DNA of 64,000 bases, taken from assembly GCF_013416775.1 (NCBI RefSeq), contig NZ_SZVI01000001.1, positions 496,001 to 560,000 on the forward strand. Direction: 5' to 3'. Positions 41,316 to 49,624 of this stretch are shown piece after piece; positions within the stretch are counted from its first letter, which is position 1, and each line of letters starts with the position of its first letter. The notes beneath the pieces are model-generated. The model was not told the DNA's origin. It saw only the letters and a program-made list of their open reading frames with translations, and did no database searches. Source of the DNA: Rhodoferax sp. BLA1. GTDB lineage: Bacteria; Pseudomonadota; Gammaproteobacteria; Burkholderiales; Burkholderiaceae_C. A program made the position numbers and the translations under genes.

Positions 41316-42545
41316 ATGCCACCCACCTTGTCACCCACCGCCTCCAGCGCTTTGACACGTGCTGAATGGCGTGCCAACTTGTCTCTGGCGTCGATTTTTG
41401 GCCTGCGCATGCTGGGCCTGTTCATGGTGGTGCCGGTGTTTGCCCGCGAGGCCGCGCAGTACCCCGGCGGTGACAACACCAGCCTGATCGGGCTGACACT
41501 GGGGATTTATGGCCTGACGCAGGCGGCGCTGCAGTTTGTCTATGGCCTGGCCTCGGACCGTTTTGGCCGCAAGCCGGTGATCATCGTCGGGCTGCTGGTG
41601 TTTGCGGCAGGCAGCACGGTGGCGGCGCTGGCGCCGTCACTGCTGTGGCTGTCGGTAGGGCGAGCGCTGCAGGGTGCAGGGGCGGTGTCGGCGGCGGTCA
41701 CCGCCTTGCTGGCCGACCTGACGCGGGACGGCGTGCGCACCAAGTCAATGGCTTTGCTGGGCGCCAGCATGGGGCTCACCTTTGCGCTGTCGTTGGTGGT
41801 GGCGCCGGTGCTGGCGGCTTGGGGCGGGCTGGTCGCGATCTTTGCGCTGACGGCGCTGCTGTCATTGATGGGCATCGCGGCGGTGCTGTGGTGGGTGCCG
41901 CCCGAACCGTTGCAGCACCGCTACCAACAAGAGGGCCGGGTGCTGGATGTGCTGCGCCTGCCCGAGCTGCTGCGGCTCAACTACGGCGGTTTTGTGATGC
42001 ACGGGGTGCAGCTCGCCATGTGGCTGGCGGTGCCGTCGATGCTGGTGGAGGCCGGTTTGCCCCAGTCGCAGCATTGGCAGGTCTATTTGCCGGTGCTGGT
42101 CGGCTCATTTGTGGTGATGGGTGGCAGCTTTTTTCAGCTCGAGAAGCGTGGTTATGTGCGTGCCGCGTTTTTGACCGCCGTGGCGCTGATGGCGCTGGTG
42201 CAGCTGGGTTTATGGTGGCAAATTGGCATCCAACCCTCTATCTACCTGATCGGATTGCTACTGTTTTTGTTCTTCTATGGGTTCAATGTGCTGGAAGCCT
42301 GCCTACCCAGCATGGTGTCCAGGCTGGCACCACTGAGCGCACGCGGTGCGGCCATCGGGGTCTACAACACCATGCAGTCAATTGGTTTTTTTGCCGGTGG
42401 GCTGCTGGGGGGCTGGGCCATGCAATGGGGCGGGCCGCACGCCCTGTTTACCGGCTGTGGTGTCTTGATGACGCTGTGGTTGGGGCTGGCCTGGCCAATG
42501 CGAGTTCCCCCAGCCAGGCCAGTGGAGTTGGCGCACAAAGCCTGA
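41316..42545 (+). CDS. Major facilitator superfamily transporter
   Basis: 409 aa, twelve hydrophobic segments. The loop 2-3 signature is present (GLASDRFGRKPVI), resembling YajR-type drug/proton antiporters but without the C-terminal soluble domain of YajR. An MFS gene directly before ssb is common in Burkholderiales near uvrA. The substrate is unknown. Confidence 0.88.
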   Translation: MPPTLSPTASSALTRAEWRANLSLASIFGLRMLGLFMVVPVFAREAAQYPGGDNTSLIGLTLGIYGLTQAALQFVYGLASDRFGRKPVIIVGLLVFAAGSTVAALAPSLLWLSVGRALQGAGAVSAAVTALLADLTRDGVRTKSMALLGASMGLTFALSLVVAPVLAAWGGLVAIFALTALLSLMGIAAVLWWVPPEPLQHRYQQEGRVLDVLRLPELLRLNYGGFVMHGVQLAMWLAVPSMLVEAGLPQSQHWQVYLPVLVGSFVVMGGSFFQLEKRGYVRAAFLTAVALMALVQLGLWWQIGIQPSIYLIGLLLFLFFYGFNVLEACLPSMVSRLAPLSARGAAIGVYNTMQSIGFFAGGLLGGWAMQWGGPHALFTGCGVLMTLWLGLAWPMRVPPARPVELAHKA

Positions 42546-42599
42546 TAAAGTGCGCGTTTTCAGGCAGCGTAGCCTGACTCTCAATATGGAAAGCAAACT

Positions 42600-43127
42600 A
42601 TGGCCTCGGTAAACAAAGTGATTTTGGTGGGTAATTTGGGCCGTGACCCGGAAGTGCGTTATTTGCCCAGCGGTGACCCGGTGGCCAACGTCACCATCGC
42701 CACCAGCAGCCGCTACAAGAACAAATCCGGCGAAATGGTCGAAGAAACCGAATGGCACCGCGTGACCTTTTTTGGCCGCTTGGCCGAAATCGCCAGCCAG
42801 TACCTCAAAAAAGGCCGCCCGGTGTATGTGGAAGGTCGCATCAAGACCCGCAAATACACCGACAAGGACGGCCAGGAAAAATACGCCACCGACATCATTG
42901 CCAATGAAATGCAGCTGCTCGGTGGCCGCGAAGGCATGGGTGGCCCTGCGGGTGAAGACGATGGCTACGGCGGCGATGCTGGCGACAATTACAACAGCCG
43001 CCCGGCACCGGCCCCACGTCCCAGTGCCCCACGCCCCAGCGCCCCAGCACCACGCCCGGCACCCGCCCCGGCCCCAAGCCGCCCAGCCAGTGGCTTTGAT
43101 GACATGGATGACGATATTCCGTTTTAA
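42600..43127 (+). CDS. ssb: Single-stranded DNA-binding protein
   Basis: 175 aa. An OB fold (residues ~1-110: [51 protein letters not shown]), a flexible Gly/Pro/Ala-rich linker, and the conserved acidic tip DDMDDDIPF that recruits repair and replication partners. The last core-genome gene before the mobile island. Confidence 0.97.
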   Translation: MASVNKVILVGNLGRDPEVRYLPSGDPVANVTIATSSRYKNKSGEMVEETEWHRVTFFGRLAEIASQYLKKGRPVYVEGRIKTRKYTDKDGQEKYATDIIANEMQLLGGREGMGGPAGEDDGYGGDAGDNYNSRPAPAPRPSAPRPSAPAPRPAPAPAPSRPASGFDDMDDDIPF

Positions 43128-43164
43128 TTTATACCTAAGACCATTAGTGTAAATTTTCTCCCCA

Positions 43165-43192
43165 AAAAGCCCTGCAATAGCAGGGCTTTTTT
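43165..43192 (+). terminator. Rho-independent terminator of ssb
   Basis: AAAAGCCCTGC (43165-43175), loop AATA, GCAGGGCTTTT (43180-43190) and trailing T residues; a perfect 11-bp stem. Sequence right of it becomes AT-rich, suggesting the island boundary lies here or shortly after. Confidence 0.92.
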
Positions 43193-43292
43193 CATTTGAG
43201 GATCAAAAAATTATGTAAAGTTGCATTGAATACTAATCCTGAATGTGTTACCTTAAGAACTGTATTGATTCATCAAGATAATTGCGTTTTCA

Positions 43293-44555
43293 ATGCTATT
43301 CAGGAAGTTCCAAATCAAGAGCTTTGTGATGCAAAGCGGCGAACGCTATTGTCTGTTGATTGATAAGGCAACCGGGATGCCATTGTTCTACCCGAACCTG
43401 TTCGTGACGACACAGGTGAGAAACCATTCCAAGTCGGTAGCTATGATGGAAGCGGCTTTATCCGGCATCAACGTTCTGCAGAGTTTTTGTGATGAGCGCG
43501 GAATTGATTTGACTGACCGCTTTTTGAAGCGGGAGTTTTTTCTCCATGGTGAAATGGATGCGATCCGTGACTATTGTCAGCAGGATTTTGGCAAGAGACG
43601 TACCGACTCACTTGAAAAAGTAAGATCCATCACTTCCAGAGTGAAGCAGAAGCCAACTCGTAAGATCGGGCTTACGAGCGAATACAAGCGCCTTACACAC
43701 ATTGCCAAGTATGCGGCATGGTTGGCGACAATCTTGTTGGAGCGTACTGGTGATCGCAAGACCTCGCAAGATATCGCCGATATGAAAAAAGGGTTTGAGT
43801 CACGGAGGCCTTCCAATAAAGGCCGCAATCAAGTGGGTAGAGAAAAGGGACTTACTCACGAACAAGAGGTCGCCCTTCTTGATATCGTTCGACCTGGCTC
43901 CGAGCGAAATCCTTTTGAGGACGAGGCCACACAGGTCCGCAACCAGCTATTGATCTTATTGCTATTGCACCTGGGTATTCGCAGTGGTGAGTTGCTCAAC
44001 ATCAGGGTGTCTGACATTGATTGGTTGAACAATCAGATTGTCATTGCACGGCGAGCGGATGAGAAAGACGACCCACGGCGCAGGCAACCCTTGGTGAAGA
44101 CACTGGATCGGCGAATACCACTCAAAGACACGCTTGTTCAGGCGATTCACAACTATGTGATTCACTTCCGCCGAAAGGTCCCAGGCGCAAGGAAGCGTGA
44201 GTATTTGTTGGTGACACACAAGGCAGGCCCAACGCAGGGACAGGCCATGTCACGGTCGACATTGGTCAAAGTGATCAACATGGTGGCGGAGGCCGATCCG
44301 AGCCTATCTAGTCTGCATGCCCATGAACTGCGCCATACATGGAACAACCGGTATTCAGAGTACATGGACACCAAGATGGACGCGCCAACACCAGAGGAGC
44401 AGGAAAGCCAGCGCTCCTACCTGCAGGGTTGGAAACCAGACTCAGGTACTGCAGCAACCTACACCAAGCGATTCACGCGCGAGAAGGCGATTGAGGCGGG
44501 TCTCAAGTTGCAAGATGGCATAGCAAGAGTACCGGAGAATTTGCAGAATGATTGA
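43293..44555 (+). CDS. Tyrosine recombinase, first of four-gene island operon (GinA-like)
   Basis: 420 aa. A complete tyrosine recombinase active site: Arg in LGIRSGELL (~228), HELRHTW box, Trp in LQGWKPD and nucleophile Tyr in AATYTKR (~390). The operon of three unequal recombinases plus a small protein, with overlapping starts and stops, matches ginABCD of GInt genomic islands and resembles Tn554 TnpA/B/C. AT content is clearly above that of the flanking core genes. It lies 101 bases after the ssb terminator. Confidence 0.88.
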   Translation: MLFRKFQIKSFVMQSGERYCLLIDKATGMPLFYPNLFVTTQVRNHSKSVAMMEAALSGINVLQSFCDERGIDLTDRFLKREFFLHGEMDAIRDYCQQDFGKRRTDSLEKVRSITSRVKQKPTRKIGLTSEYKRLTHIAKYAAWLATILLERTGDRKTSQDIADMKKGFESRRPSNKGRNQVGREKGLTHEQEVALLDIVRPGSERNPFEDEATQVRNQLLILLLLHLGIRSGELLNIRVSDIDWLNNQIVIARRADEKDDPRRRQPLVKTLDRRIPLKDTLVQAIHNYVIHFRRKVPGARKREYLLVTHKAGPTQGQAMSRSTLVKVINMVAEADPSLSSLHAHELRHTWNNRYSEYMDTKMDAPTPEEQESQRSYLQGWKPDSGTAATYTKRFTREKAIEAGLKLQDGIARVPENLQND

Positions 44556-46149
44556 GAGGAGTGGATCAGACGCCAACCAACAGTCAGAGGGTGAAACAAT
44601 CCATCCTGTTGCGAATCAGGGCTACAAGCGATATCAGTCGAGAGCTGGATATTGGTTTGATGAATGCGAGCCCATTTGGAAGTTGGACAAAAACAATGAC
44701 GTCTATATTTCTAAGATATTCGAGTTCTTGCCGGCCGAAGCTAAAAATGGATTCATCTCAACTCTTGTCTACTATGCCGTAACACTTTCTGCAGCCCATA
44801 CAAGGAACATCTTCGAATCGTTTCTAGTAATGCTACGAGATACCAAGCCAAAGAAAATTGACACTATTGCTTTACTGAACTGGCGTGCAAAACTTAGTCG
44901 CCAAACGGAATGGAAGCTGGCCACCGTTCGCGGATTCTTATACAAGTGGCACGACCTTGGCTATTCAGGTGTTGGGGAGGATGTCATTGATCTGTTGGAA
45001 AGCTGGACGCTAAGAGGAAATATCAAGGGCGATGCGGTCAAGCGACTTGATCCAACTGAAGGGCCACTTACAGACAATGAATTGTTGGCTTTCAATGAGG
45101 GCGTAATCCGCGCATTTGAGCAAGCCAAAATTGAGTTGAGCGAATTGGCAATCTGTTTGCTGTTGAGCCATACGGGGCGGCGTCCAAAGCAGCTCACCCA
45201 TACGAAAATTTGCGACCTAGACGGAACCAAGGTAAATAAGAAGGGTGAACCGATGTTCCTCATCCACATTCCTCGTGCCAAGCAGCGTGGCGAAGTGTTC
45301 CGGGACAGCTTCAAGACCTTTGCGATGACACTGGAACTTTGGACTGTACTTAGCGCACAGCGTAAATATGCAATTTCGTCAGTTGAACGGTTGTTGGGGT
45401 ACGAACTTCAAGAGGCGGACCGAGTGGCGTTGCCCTTATTTCCCGACTTGGCGGCGTTTGATGGCATTGAATCGGTGAACTCGCTTCGTTCGCTGCTTGC
45501 AACAGATAACCTTCATTTGCAGTCTGACGATGTGACTGCGACGGTAAAGATGGTTGTTAAGGCTGCGGGGATTACGTCAGAGCGAACGGGCGAGCTCATT
45601 GAGCTTGTCGCGACGCGCTTTCGGTACACCAAGGGCACTCGAGCGGCGAGGGAAGGATTTGGGCAAATGGTGATCGCAGAGCTCCTAGATCACACGGATA
45701 CCCAAAACGTGGATGTTTATACACAAAACGTACCTGAGCACGCGCGGGCTTTGAACAAGGCGATGGCCCTGCAGCTTGCTCCTTACGCACAAGCGTTTCA
45801 AGGGGTTCTGGTGGACCGTGAATCCGATGCAAAGCGAGGCGACGACCTGGCCAGTCGGATCAAGTTCAAGGGCAAAAACACGGCGACTTGTGGACAGTAC
45901 GGTTTTTGTGGGGCCAACGTACCGATTCCTTGTTACACGTGCCAACACTTCCAACCTTGGTTGGAAGGGCCTCATGAAGAGGTTCTTGCAGACTTGCTGG
46001 CGGAACGAGAACAAGTAGAGCACATAACCGGCGATGTTGTGGTCGCTGCGGTGAATGATCGAACCATATTTGCTGTAGTCGATGTCATCCAGCGATGCCA
46101 CATCCGTCGCGCTGAACTAGCAAAAATGGCCAAGAAAGCAGGCAAATGA
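44548..46149 (+). CDS. Tyrosine recombinase-like protein, second in operon (GinB-like)
   Basis: 533 aa; the ATG overlaps the previous stop by eight bases. The C-terminal half has the recombinase pattern LSHTGRRPKQLTH (Arg), TRFRYTKGTR (box II, with Thr and Tyr where HxxRH is usual) and LLDHTDTQNVDVYTQNV (His and Tyr). A cysteine cluster follows (CGQYGFCG, PCYTCQHF), probably a zinc-binding tail. The box II change may mean it acts only with its partners. Confidence 0.82.
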   Translation: MIERSGSDANQQSEGETIHPVANQGYKRYQSRAGYWFDECEPIWKLDKNNDVYISKIFEFLPAEAKNGFISTLVYYAVTLSAAHTRNIFESFLVMLRDTKPKKIDTIALLNWRAKLSRQTEWKLATVRGFLYKWHDLGYSGVGEDVIDLLESWTLRGNIKGDAVKRLDPTEGPLTDNELLAFNEGVIRAFEQAKIELSELAICLLLSHTGRRPKQLTHTKICDLDGTKVNKKGEPMFLIHIPRAKQRGEVFRDSFKTFAMTLELWTVLSAQRKYAISSVERLLGYELQEADRVALPLFPDLAAFDGIESVNSLRSLLATDNLHLQSDDVTATVKMVVKAAGITSERTGELIELVATRFRYTKGTRAAREGFGQMVIAELLDHTDTQNVDVYTQNVPEHARALNKAMALQLAPYAQAFQGVLVDRESDAKRGDDLASRIKFKGKNTATCGQYGFCGANVPIPCYTCQHFQPWLEGPHEEVLADLLAEREQVEHITGDVVVAAVNDRTIFAVVDVIQRCHIRRAELAKMAKKAGK

Positions 46150-48185
46150 TGGCTGATCTCAAACACTTTGCGCCGAGGTCCGAACTAGTAGCTTCCGAAA
46201 ATCTAAACGAGTTCATTCGCATGTGTCGAGAGGACTTGACGACTTTTGGCTCTGAGCTGAATTGGTCTGACGTTAGTTGGCCTGGTGCAATGAATTTCAC
46301 AAAGTTAGGCGCACATGGCCGAGGGTATCAAGAGTCGGATCGAATGAATGATGGGTTCATAGACTTTGCCAAGGCCTACTTTCGCTATCAACAGGGGCAC
46401 AAGCCAACGGAGACAAAGAATGAATCCAAGGCTCTGCGCGTGATTGAAGCAGCGTTACTTCAAGCCAACGAGTTGGCCGATGTAGCCCGCATTAACTTTG
46501 CAGTTCTCGACGAGGCTGCAGTGATAGCCAGGGGCCACTACTCACCCGGTGCGGACTATCAGTGCGGGCGAGAAATTGAGAGACTAGCTCGCTTTATTTC
46601 GGAACGACAGTTGATTGCAAATGGGCTGAGTACTTGGAGAAGTCCAATCAAGAAGGCTCGTGACATCACCATCCAAACCGGCAGCAAGGCAAAGGCTATC
46701 CAAGACAGGAAGTTACCAAGCCCTGAGGCTACGGGCGCTCTTGCAGAGATTTTCGCGAACGAGCCGACCAATCCCAAGGACAACTTCACTTCCAGTACCT
46801 TTGCGATGACCATGTGTGCCCCGTCACGCATATCCGAGATTATGGAGTTGCCTGTGGATTGCGAAGTCGAAGAACCCGACTCGAAAGGCGATATTCAATA
46901 CGGTTGGCGTTTCTACTCCGCTAAGGGCTTCGAAGGAGACATTAAATGGATTCCAGAGGTAATGGTTCCCATCGCAAAGGAGGCTATCCGGCGAATTCGA
47001 GCGCTAACCGATGAACCGAGAAAGCTCGCAAAGTGGCTTGAAACGAATCCAGAAAAACCTTATAGACACTCTGACTGCCCTGATGTGGCAGATGACGATC
47101 CGCTGACCATTTTTCAAGCATGCGCATTCTTAGGTCTTGCGAGACATACACGCAAGGCCTGCACAACTAGCCTCTACCAGATCAAACTGGCACAAAAAGA
47201 CAACGTGCATACGTTGAACAGTCTGTGGCAAAGAACTTTGATGAATCAACCACAGACGCATCCTTGGTTAAATGAAAAAAAGCGAATTAAGTACAGTGAA
47301 GCCCTTTTCTGTATGACTCGCAATCTCATCGGTGATCAACGCGGAACCAGCCCTGTAGTTCTCTGGGCACCCTCTCCTGACGTTTTCAACAATACACTTT
47401 CCCCGCGTGAATCGCTCGGAAACCATAAGAGCATATTCGATCGTTATGGATACAAAAACGGGAGAGGTCAACCGATTAAGTTGACATCACATCAAGCACG
47501 CCATCTACTCAATACGCTTGCCAATCGAGGTGGACTTTCGCAAGAACAACTCGCCAAGTGGGCTGGTCGTGCGGAACAGAAGCACAACCGCGTCTACAAC
47601 CACATGAGCGAGTGGGAGATGGTTGCAAAAGCCGAAACCTTGGATACCACGCTCACGCTCTTTGGTCCTCAAGGTGAAGTCAGCCGACATGTTCCGGTGA
47701 CAACTCAGGATGTCAACTTGATGGAGCGCGGTGCGATGCATGTCAGCCCGTGGGGTGTGTGCAGCCACGACTTCATCATGTCGCCCTGCGATAAATTTCG
47801 CGACTGCCTTAACTGTGAAGAGCATGTGTGCATTAAGTGCTCAGGACCAGACAATGCCAACCGTTTGACACGTATCAGAGAGCGTTTGACTCAGGTTGAA
47901 CGAGACTACGCCTCGGCCAGACTTGCATTGGCTGAAGGCTATTCCGGCGCCGATCGTTGGTTTGAATACCATCAGAAAACTGTGGATCGCTTGCGTCAAT
48001 TGATCGAAATTCTGGAAAATCCTGAGGTTGAAGACGGGGCACAAATTAAGCTGCGCGACGGCAAAGATTTCAGTCACTTACGGCGAGTCATCAGAATGAA
48101 GGCTATAGACGCTTTAGCGCGGGATATGCCCAATGCGGCTCTTCTGTCTGATATGAAGGAGATGTTGGGAGGCCGTCTTGGCTAA
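46146..48185 (+). CDS. Tyrosine recombinase, third in operon (GinC-like)
   Basis: 679 aa; ATG overlaps the previous stop (ATGA). A ~350-residue N-terminal region precedes the catalytic domain: Arg in CAPSRISEIMELP, HQARHLLNTLAN box, and Tyr in HNRVYNHMS. The tail carries cysteines in WGVCSHDF, PCDKFRDCLNC and HVCIKC, suggesting a zinc-binding module, then a coiled-coil-like helix. It is the longest of the three, as for TnpB/GinC relatives. Confidence 0.85.
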   Translation: MMADLKHFAPRSELVASENLNEFIRMCREDLTTFGSELNWSDVSWPGAMNFTKLGAHGRGYQESDRMNDGFIDFAKAYFRYQQGHKPTETKNESKALRVIEAALLQANELADVARINFAVLDEAAVIARGHYSPGADYQCGREIERLARFISERQLIANGLSTWRSPIKKARDITIQTGSKAKAIQDRKLPSPEATGALAEIFANEPTNPKDNFTSSTFAMTMCAPSRISEIMELPVDCEVEEPDSKGDIQYGWRFYSAKGFEGDIKWIPEVMVPIAKEAIRRIRALTDEPRKLAKWLETNPEKPYRHSDCPDVADDDPLTIFQACAFLGLARHTRKACTTSLYQIKLAQKDNVHTLNSLWQRTLMNQPQTHPWLNEKKRIKYSEALFCMTRNLIGDQRGTSPVVLWAPSPDVFNNTLSPRESLGNHKSIFDRYGYKNGRGQPIKLTSHQARHLLNTLANRGGLSQEQLAKWAGRAEQKHNRVYNHMSEWEMVAKAETLDTTLTLFGPQGEVSRHVPVTTQDVNLMERGAMHVSPWGVCSHDFIMSPCDKFRDCLNCEEHVCIKCSGPDNANRLTRIRERLTQVERDYASARLALAEGYSGADRWFEYHQKTVDRLRQLIEILENPEVEDGAQIKLRDGKDFSHLRRVIRMKAIDALARDMPNAALLSDMKEMLGGRLG

Positions 48186-48603
48186 GCATCTGCGACCTAG
48201 GGATATCGATGCCATCGTCGACATAATTATTGGCTGGCCCACCGAGAAGCTGACTTGGCAGGGTATTTGCGAAGCTGCATCCAACGTCATTGGAAGCACG
48301 CCAACCCGGCAGACGTTGAATGCTCACGCAACAATCAAGGCTACCTATGATGCCAAGAAAAGTGGACTGAAGATTCATGGACCGAGAACGGCGATGCCCA
48401 GTAGTTTGGCTGCGGCGGCTCAAAGAATCGCCCGACTACAGTCGGAGAACGACGATTTGAGATCGAGAAATGATGCGTTACTAGAGCAGTTTGTGAAATG
48501 GCAGTACAACGCGTATAAGCGTGGCGTTAAAGGGCATCAATTGAACGAAGACCTCCCTCGCATTGACCGAGAGCGGACAGAGGATGCCAATATTCCCAAA
48601 TAA
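48178..48603 (+). CDS. Small coiled-coil accessory protein of the recombinase operon (GinD/TnpC-like)
   Basis: 141 aa. The apparent start is a TTG overlapping the end of the third recombinase gene. The N-terminal half (IIIGWPTEKLTWQGICEAA, PTRQTLNAHATIKATY) may be an HTH-like fold; residues ~83-105 (ARLQSENDDLRSRNDALLEQ) form a leucine/asparagine coiled coil. Position and size match the fourth gene of ginABCD and TnpC of Tn554. Confidence 0.75.
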   Translation: MAKHLRPRDIDAIVDIIIGWPTEKLTWQGICEAASNVIGSTPTRQTLNAHATIKATYDAKKSGLKIHGPRTAMPSSLAAAAQRIARLQSENDDLRSRNDALLEQFVKWQYNAYKRGVKGHQLNEDLPRIDRERTEDANIPK

Positions 48604-48695
48604 AGCTGAGTCAAGCTAACAGGTTTTTGCGTTGCATGTCTTCTACAACGCGGAAATGCTGTCAGATCAGTTCTGTGGATGGCAATCGGAAATCG

Positions 48696-48956
48696 TCAAC
48701 TGGCTCGGCCCTGATTTGGGAAAAGTGAATCCGACAGTAAATCACAGATATCGACATTCAACGCCAACGCCAGTTTTTCTATATTGTCTAGCGACACGTT
48801 TCGCTCGGAACGTTCGACTGAACCCACATATGTCCGGTGCAGTTCAGCCAAGTCTGCCAAGGTCTCCTGCGACAACCCGTCTCGCGCACGCAATAGTCTT
48901 AAGTTTTTGGCTAGCCGCGCTCTCGCGGACAAGGAAGTCTTCACCTGCTTTTTCAT
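48696..48956 (-). CDS. XRE family transcriptional regulator
   Basis: 86 aa. A single helix-turn-helix (residues ~14-70: LAKNLRLLRARDGLSQETLADLAELHRTYVGSVER then NVSLDNIEKLALALNV). It resembles controller proteins of restriction-modification systems and phage repressors. A perfect palindrome lies between it and the divergent 131-aa gene, making it the likely regulator of both. A controller role for the neighbouring methyltransferase module is possible but unproven. Confidence 0.85.
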   Translation of the reverse strand: MKKQVKTSLSARARLAKNLRLLRARDGLSQETLADLAELHRTYVGSVERSERNVSLDNIEKLALALNVDICDLLSDSLFPNQGRAS

Positions 48957-48981
48957 GCAGGTAGCTTCTTGGTATGATGCT

Positions 48982-49001
48982 TTTAAGTCTACAGACTTAA
49001 A
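48982..49001. promoter_or_regulatory. Perfect palindromic operator in the divergent XRE promoter
   Basis: TTTAAGTCT (48982-48990), AC, AGACTTAAA (48993-49001): a 9-bp perfect inverted repeat 14 bases before the 131-aa gene start and 25 before the XRE gene start. A TATGAT -10-like hexamer at 48973-48978 adjoins it. The AGTC/GACT half sites recall restriction-controller C-boxes. Confidence 0.65.
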
Positions 49002-49015
49002 GTAGCATTTGCATT

Positions 49016-49411
49016 ATGAAAATTCCAAAAACTGATCTATCCCTCGTCGCCAAAGCCATTGAATCGCGTTCAGCAGACGCAGCACTTCCGTCCAACCTTG
49101 ATGATGTGATCCTTCTTCAAATCGCCAGAGATCTGCGACTGATTGAACTTTCCGCAACGGTGGACGACAGTATCAAACCACCCATTGCTGGCCCTATGTA
49201 TCTGATCTTGCACCTGATGTCCAACCTAGCGACCAACCTCAAAGGCAACCCGACCTTGCAAATGACTGAGGAACGCTTGCGGCATTGGTTGCAGAGATAC
49301 ATGTATTACATCGAGCGGGAATTAGTGTCCCGCTCGCTAAAGATGCCATGTCAGCTCGACGCGATTGACTTGATGACTGAGATTCGAGGTGATCTGGCGA
49401 CTTCCTGCTAA
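49016..49411 (+). CDS. Hypothetical protein divergent from the XRE regulator
   Basis: 131 aa, no recognised family. Mostly helical, with a conserved-looking middle (GPMYLILHLMSNLATNLKG) and C-terminus (RHWLQRYMYYIERELVSR). No signal peptide or membrane segment is convincing. Its shared palindromic promoter with an XRE regulator suggests co-regulation; a toxin-antitoxin or island-control role is conceivable, but nothing in the sequence proves it. Confidence 0.6.
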   Translation: MKIPKTDLSLVAKAIESRSADAALPSNLDDVILLQIARDLRLIELSATVDDSIKPPIAGPMYLILHLMSNLATNLKGNPTLQMTEERLRHWLQRYMYYIERELVSRSLKMPCQLDAIDLMTEIRGDLATSC

Positions 49412-49425
49412 GTTCACATTGAACT
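49411..49425. repeat. Short inverted repeat after the 131-aa gene
   Basis: AGTTCA, CAT, TGAACT (49411-49425), starting at the last base of the stop codon. There is no T run, so terminator function is doubtful. It lies beside the junction with the truncated Vsr gene and could mark an element end. Confidence 0.4.
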
Positions 49426-49448
49426 TCATCCACTTTCAACGCCAATTT

Positions 49449-49622
49449 TCAGTTTCCAGTTCGACGCTGCACGAATGCCTGCTGGCTCAGTTTCATGCGC
49501 CATCCCGTCAAGCCATTTGATCGCAAAACCTCAACAAGCTTCACCTCGGTCGTCTTGTTCCCACGCGACTTGATCTGCCCCATCAGGGCGGACCTCGTGG
49601 CGGGATCGAAGACGTCTGCCAT
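49449..49622 (-). pseudogene. Vsr-type DNA mismatch endonuclease, 3'-truncated
   Basis: Only 57 codons. The N-terminus (MADVFDPATRSALMGQIKSR, then TEVKLVEVLRSNGLTGWR) is a clear start of the very-short-patch repair family. After GWR the expected PGKPDF / FVDGCFWHGC catalytic part is absent in every frame and replaced by unrelated sequence ending at a stop. It begins two bases after the nuclease gene, so it was the last gene of the methyltransferase operon. The break, near 49500, is also the junction with the recombinase side of the island. Confidence 0.75.
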
Positions 49623-49624
49623 CG

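Noticed and set aside
43128..43292. Direct-repeat attachment site at the island's left end matching sequence near 58.6 kb
   Set aside because: I compared both stretches by eye and found no convincing repeat; the right end may be elsewhere.
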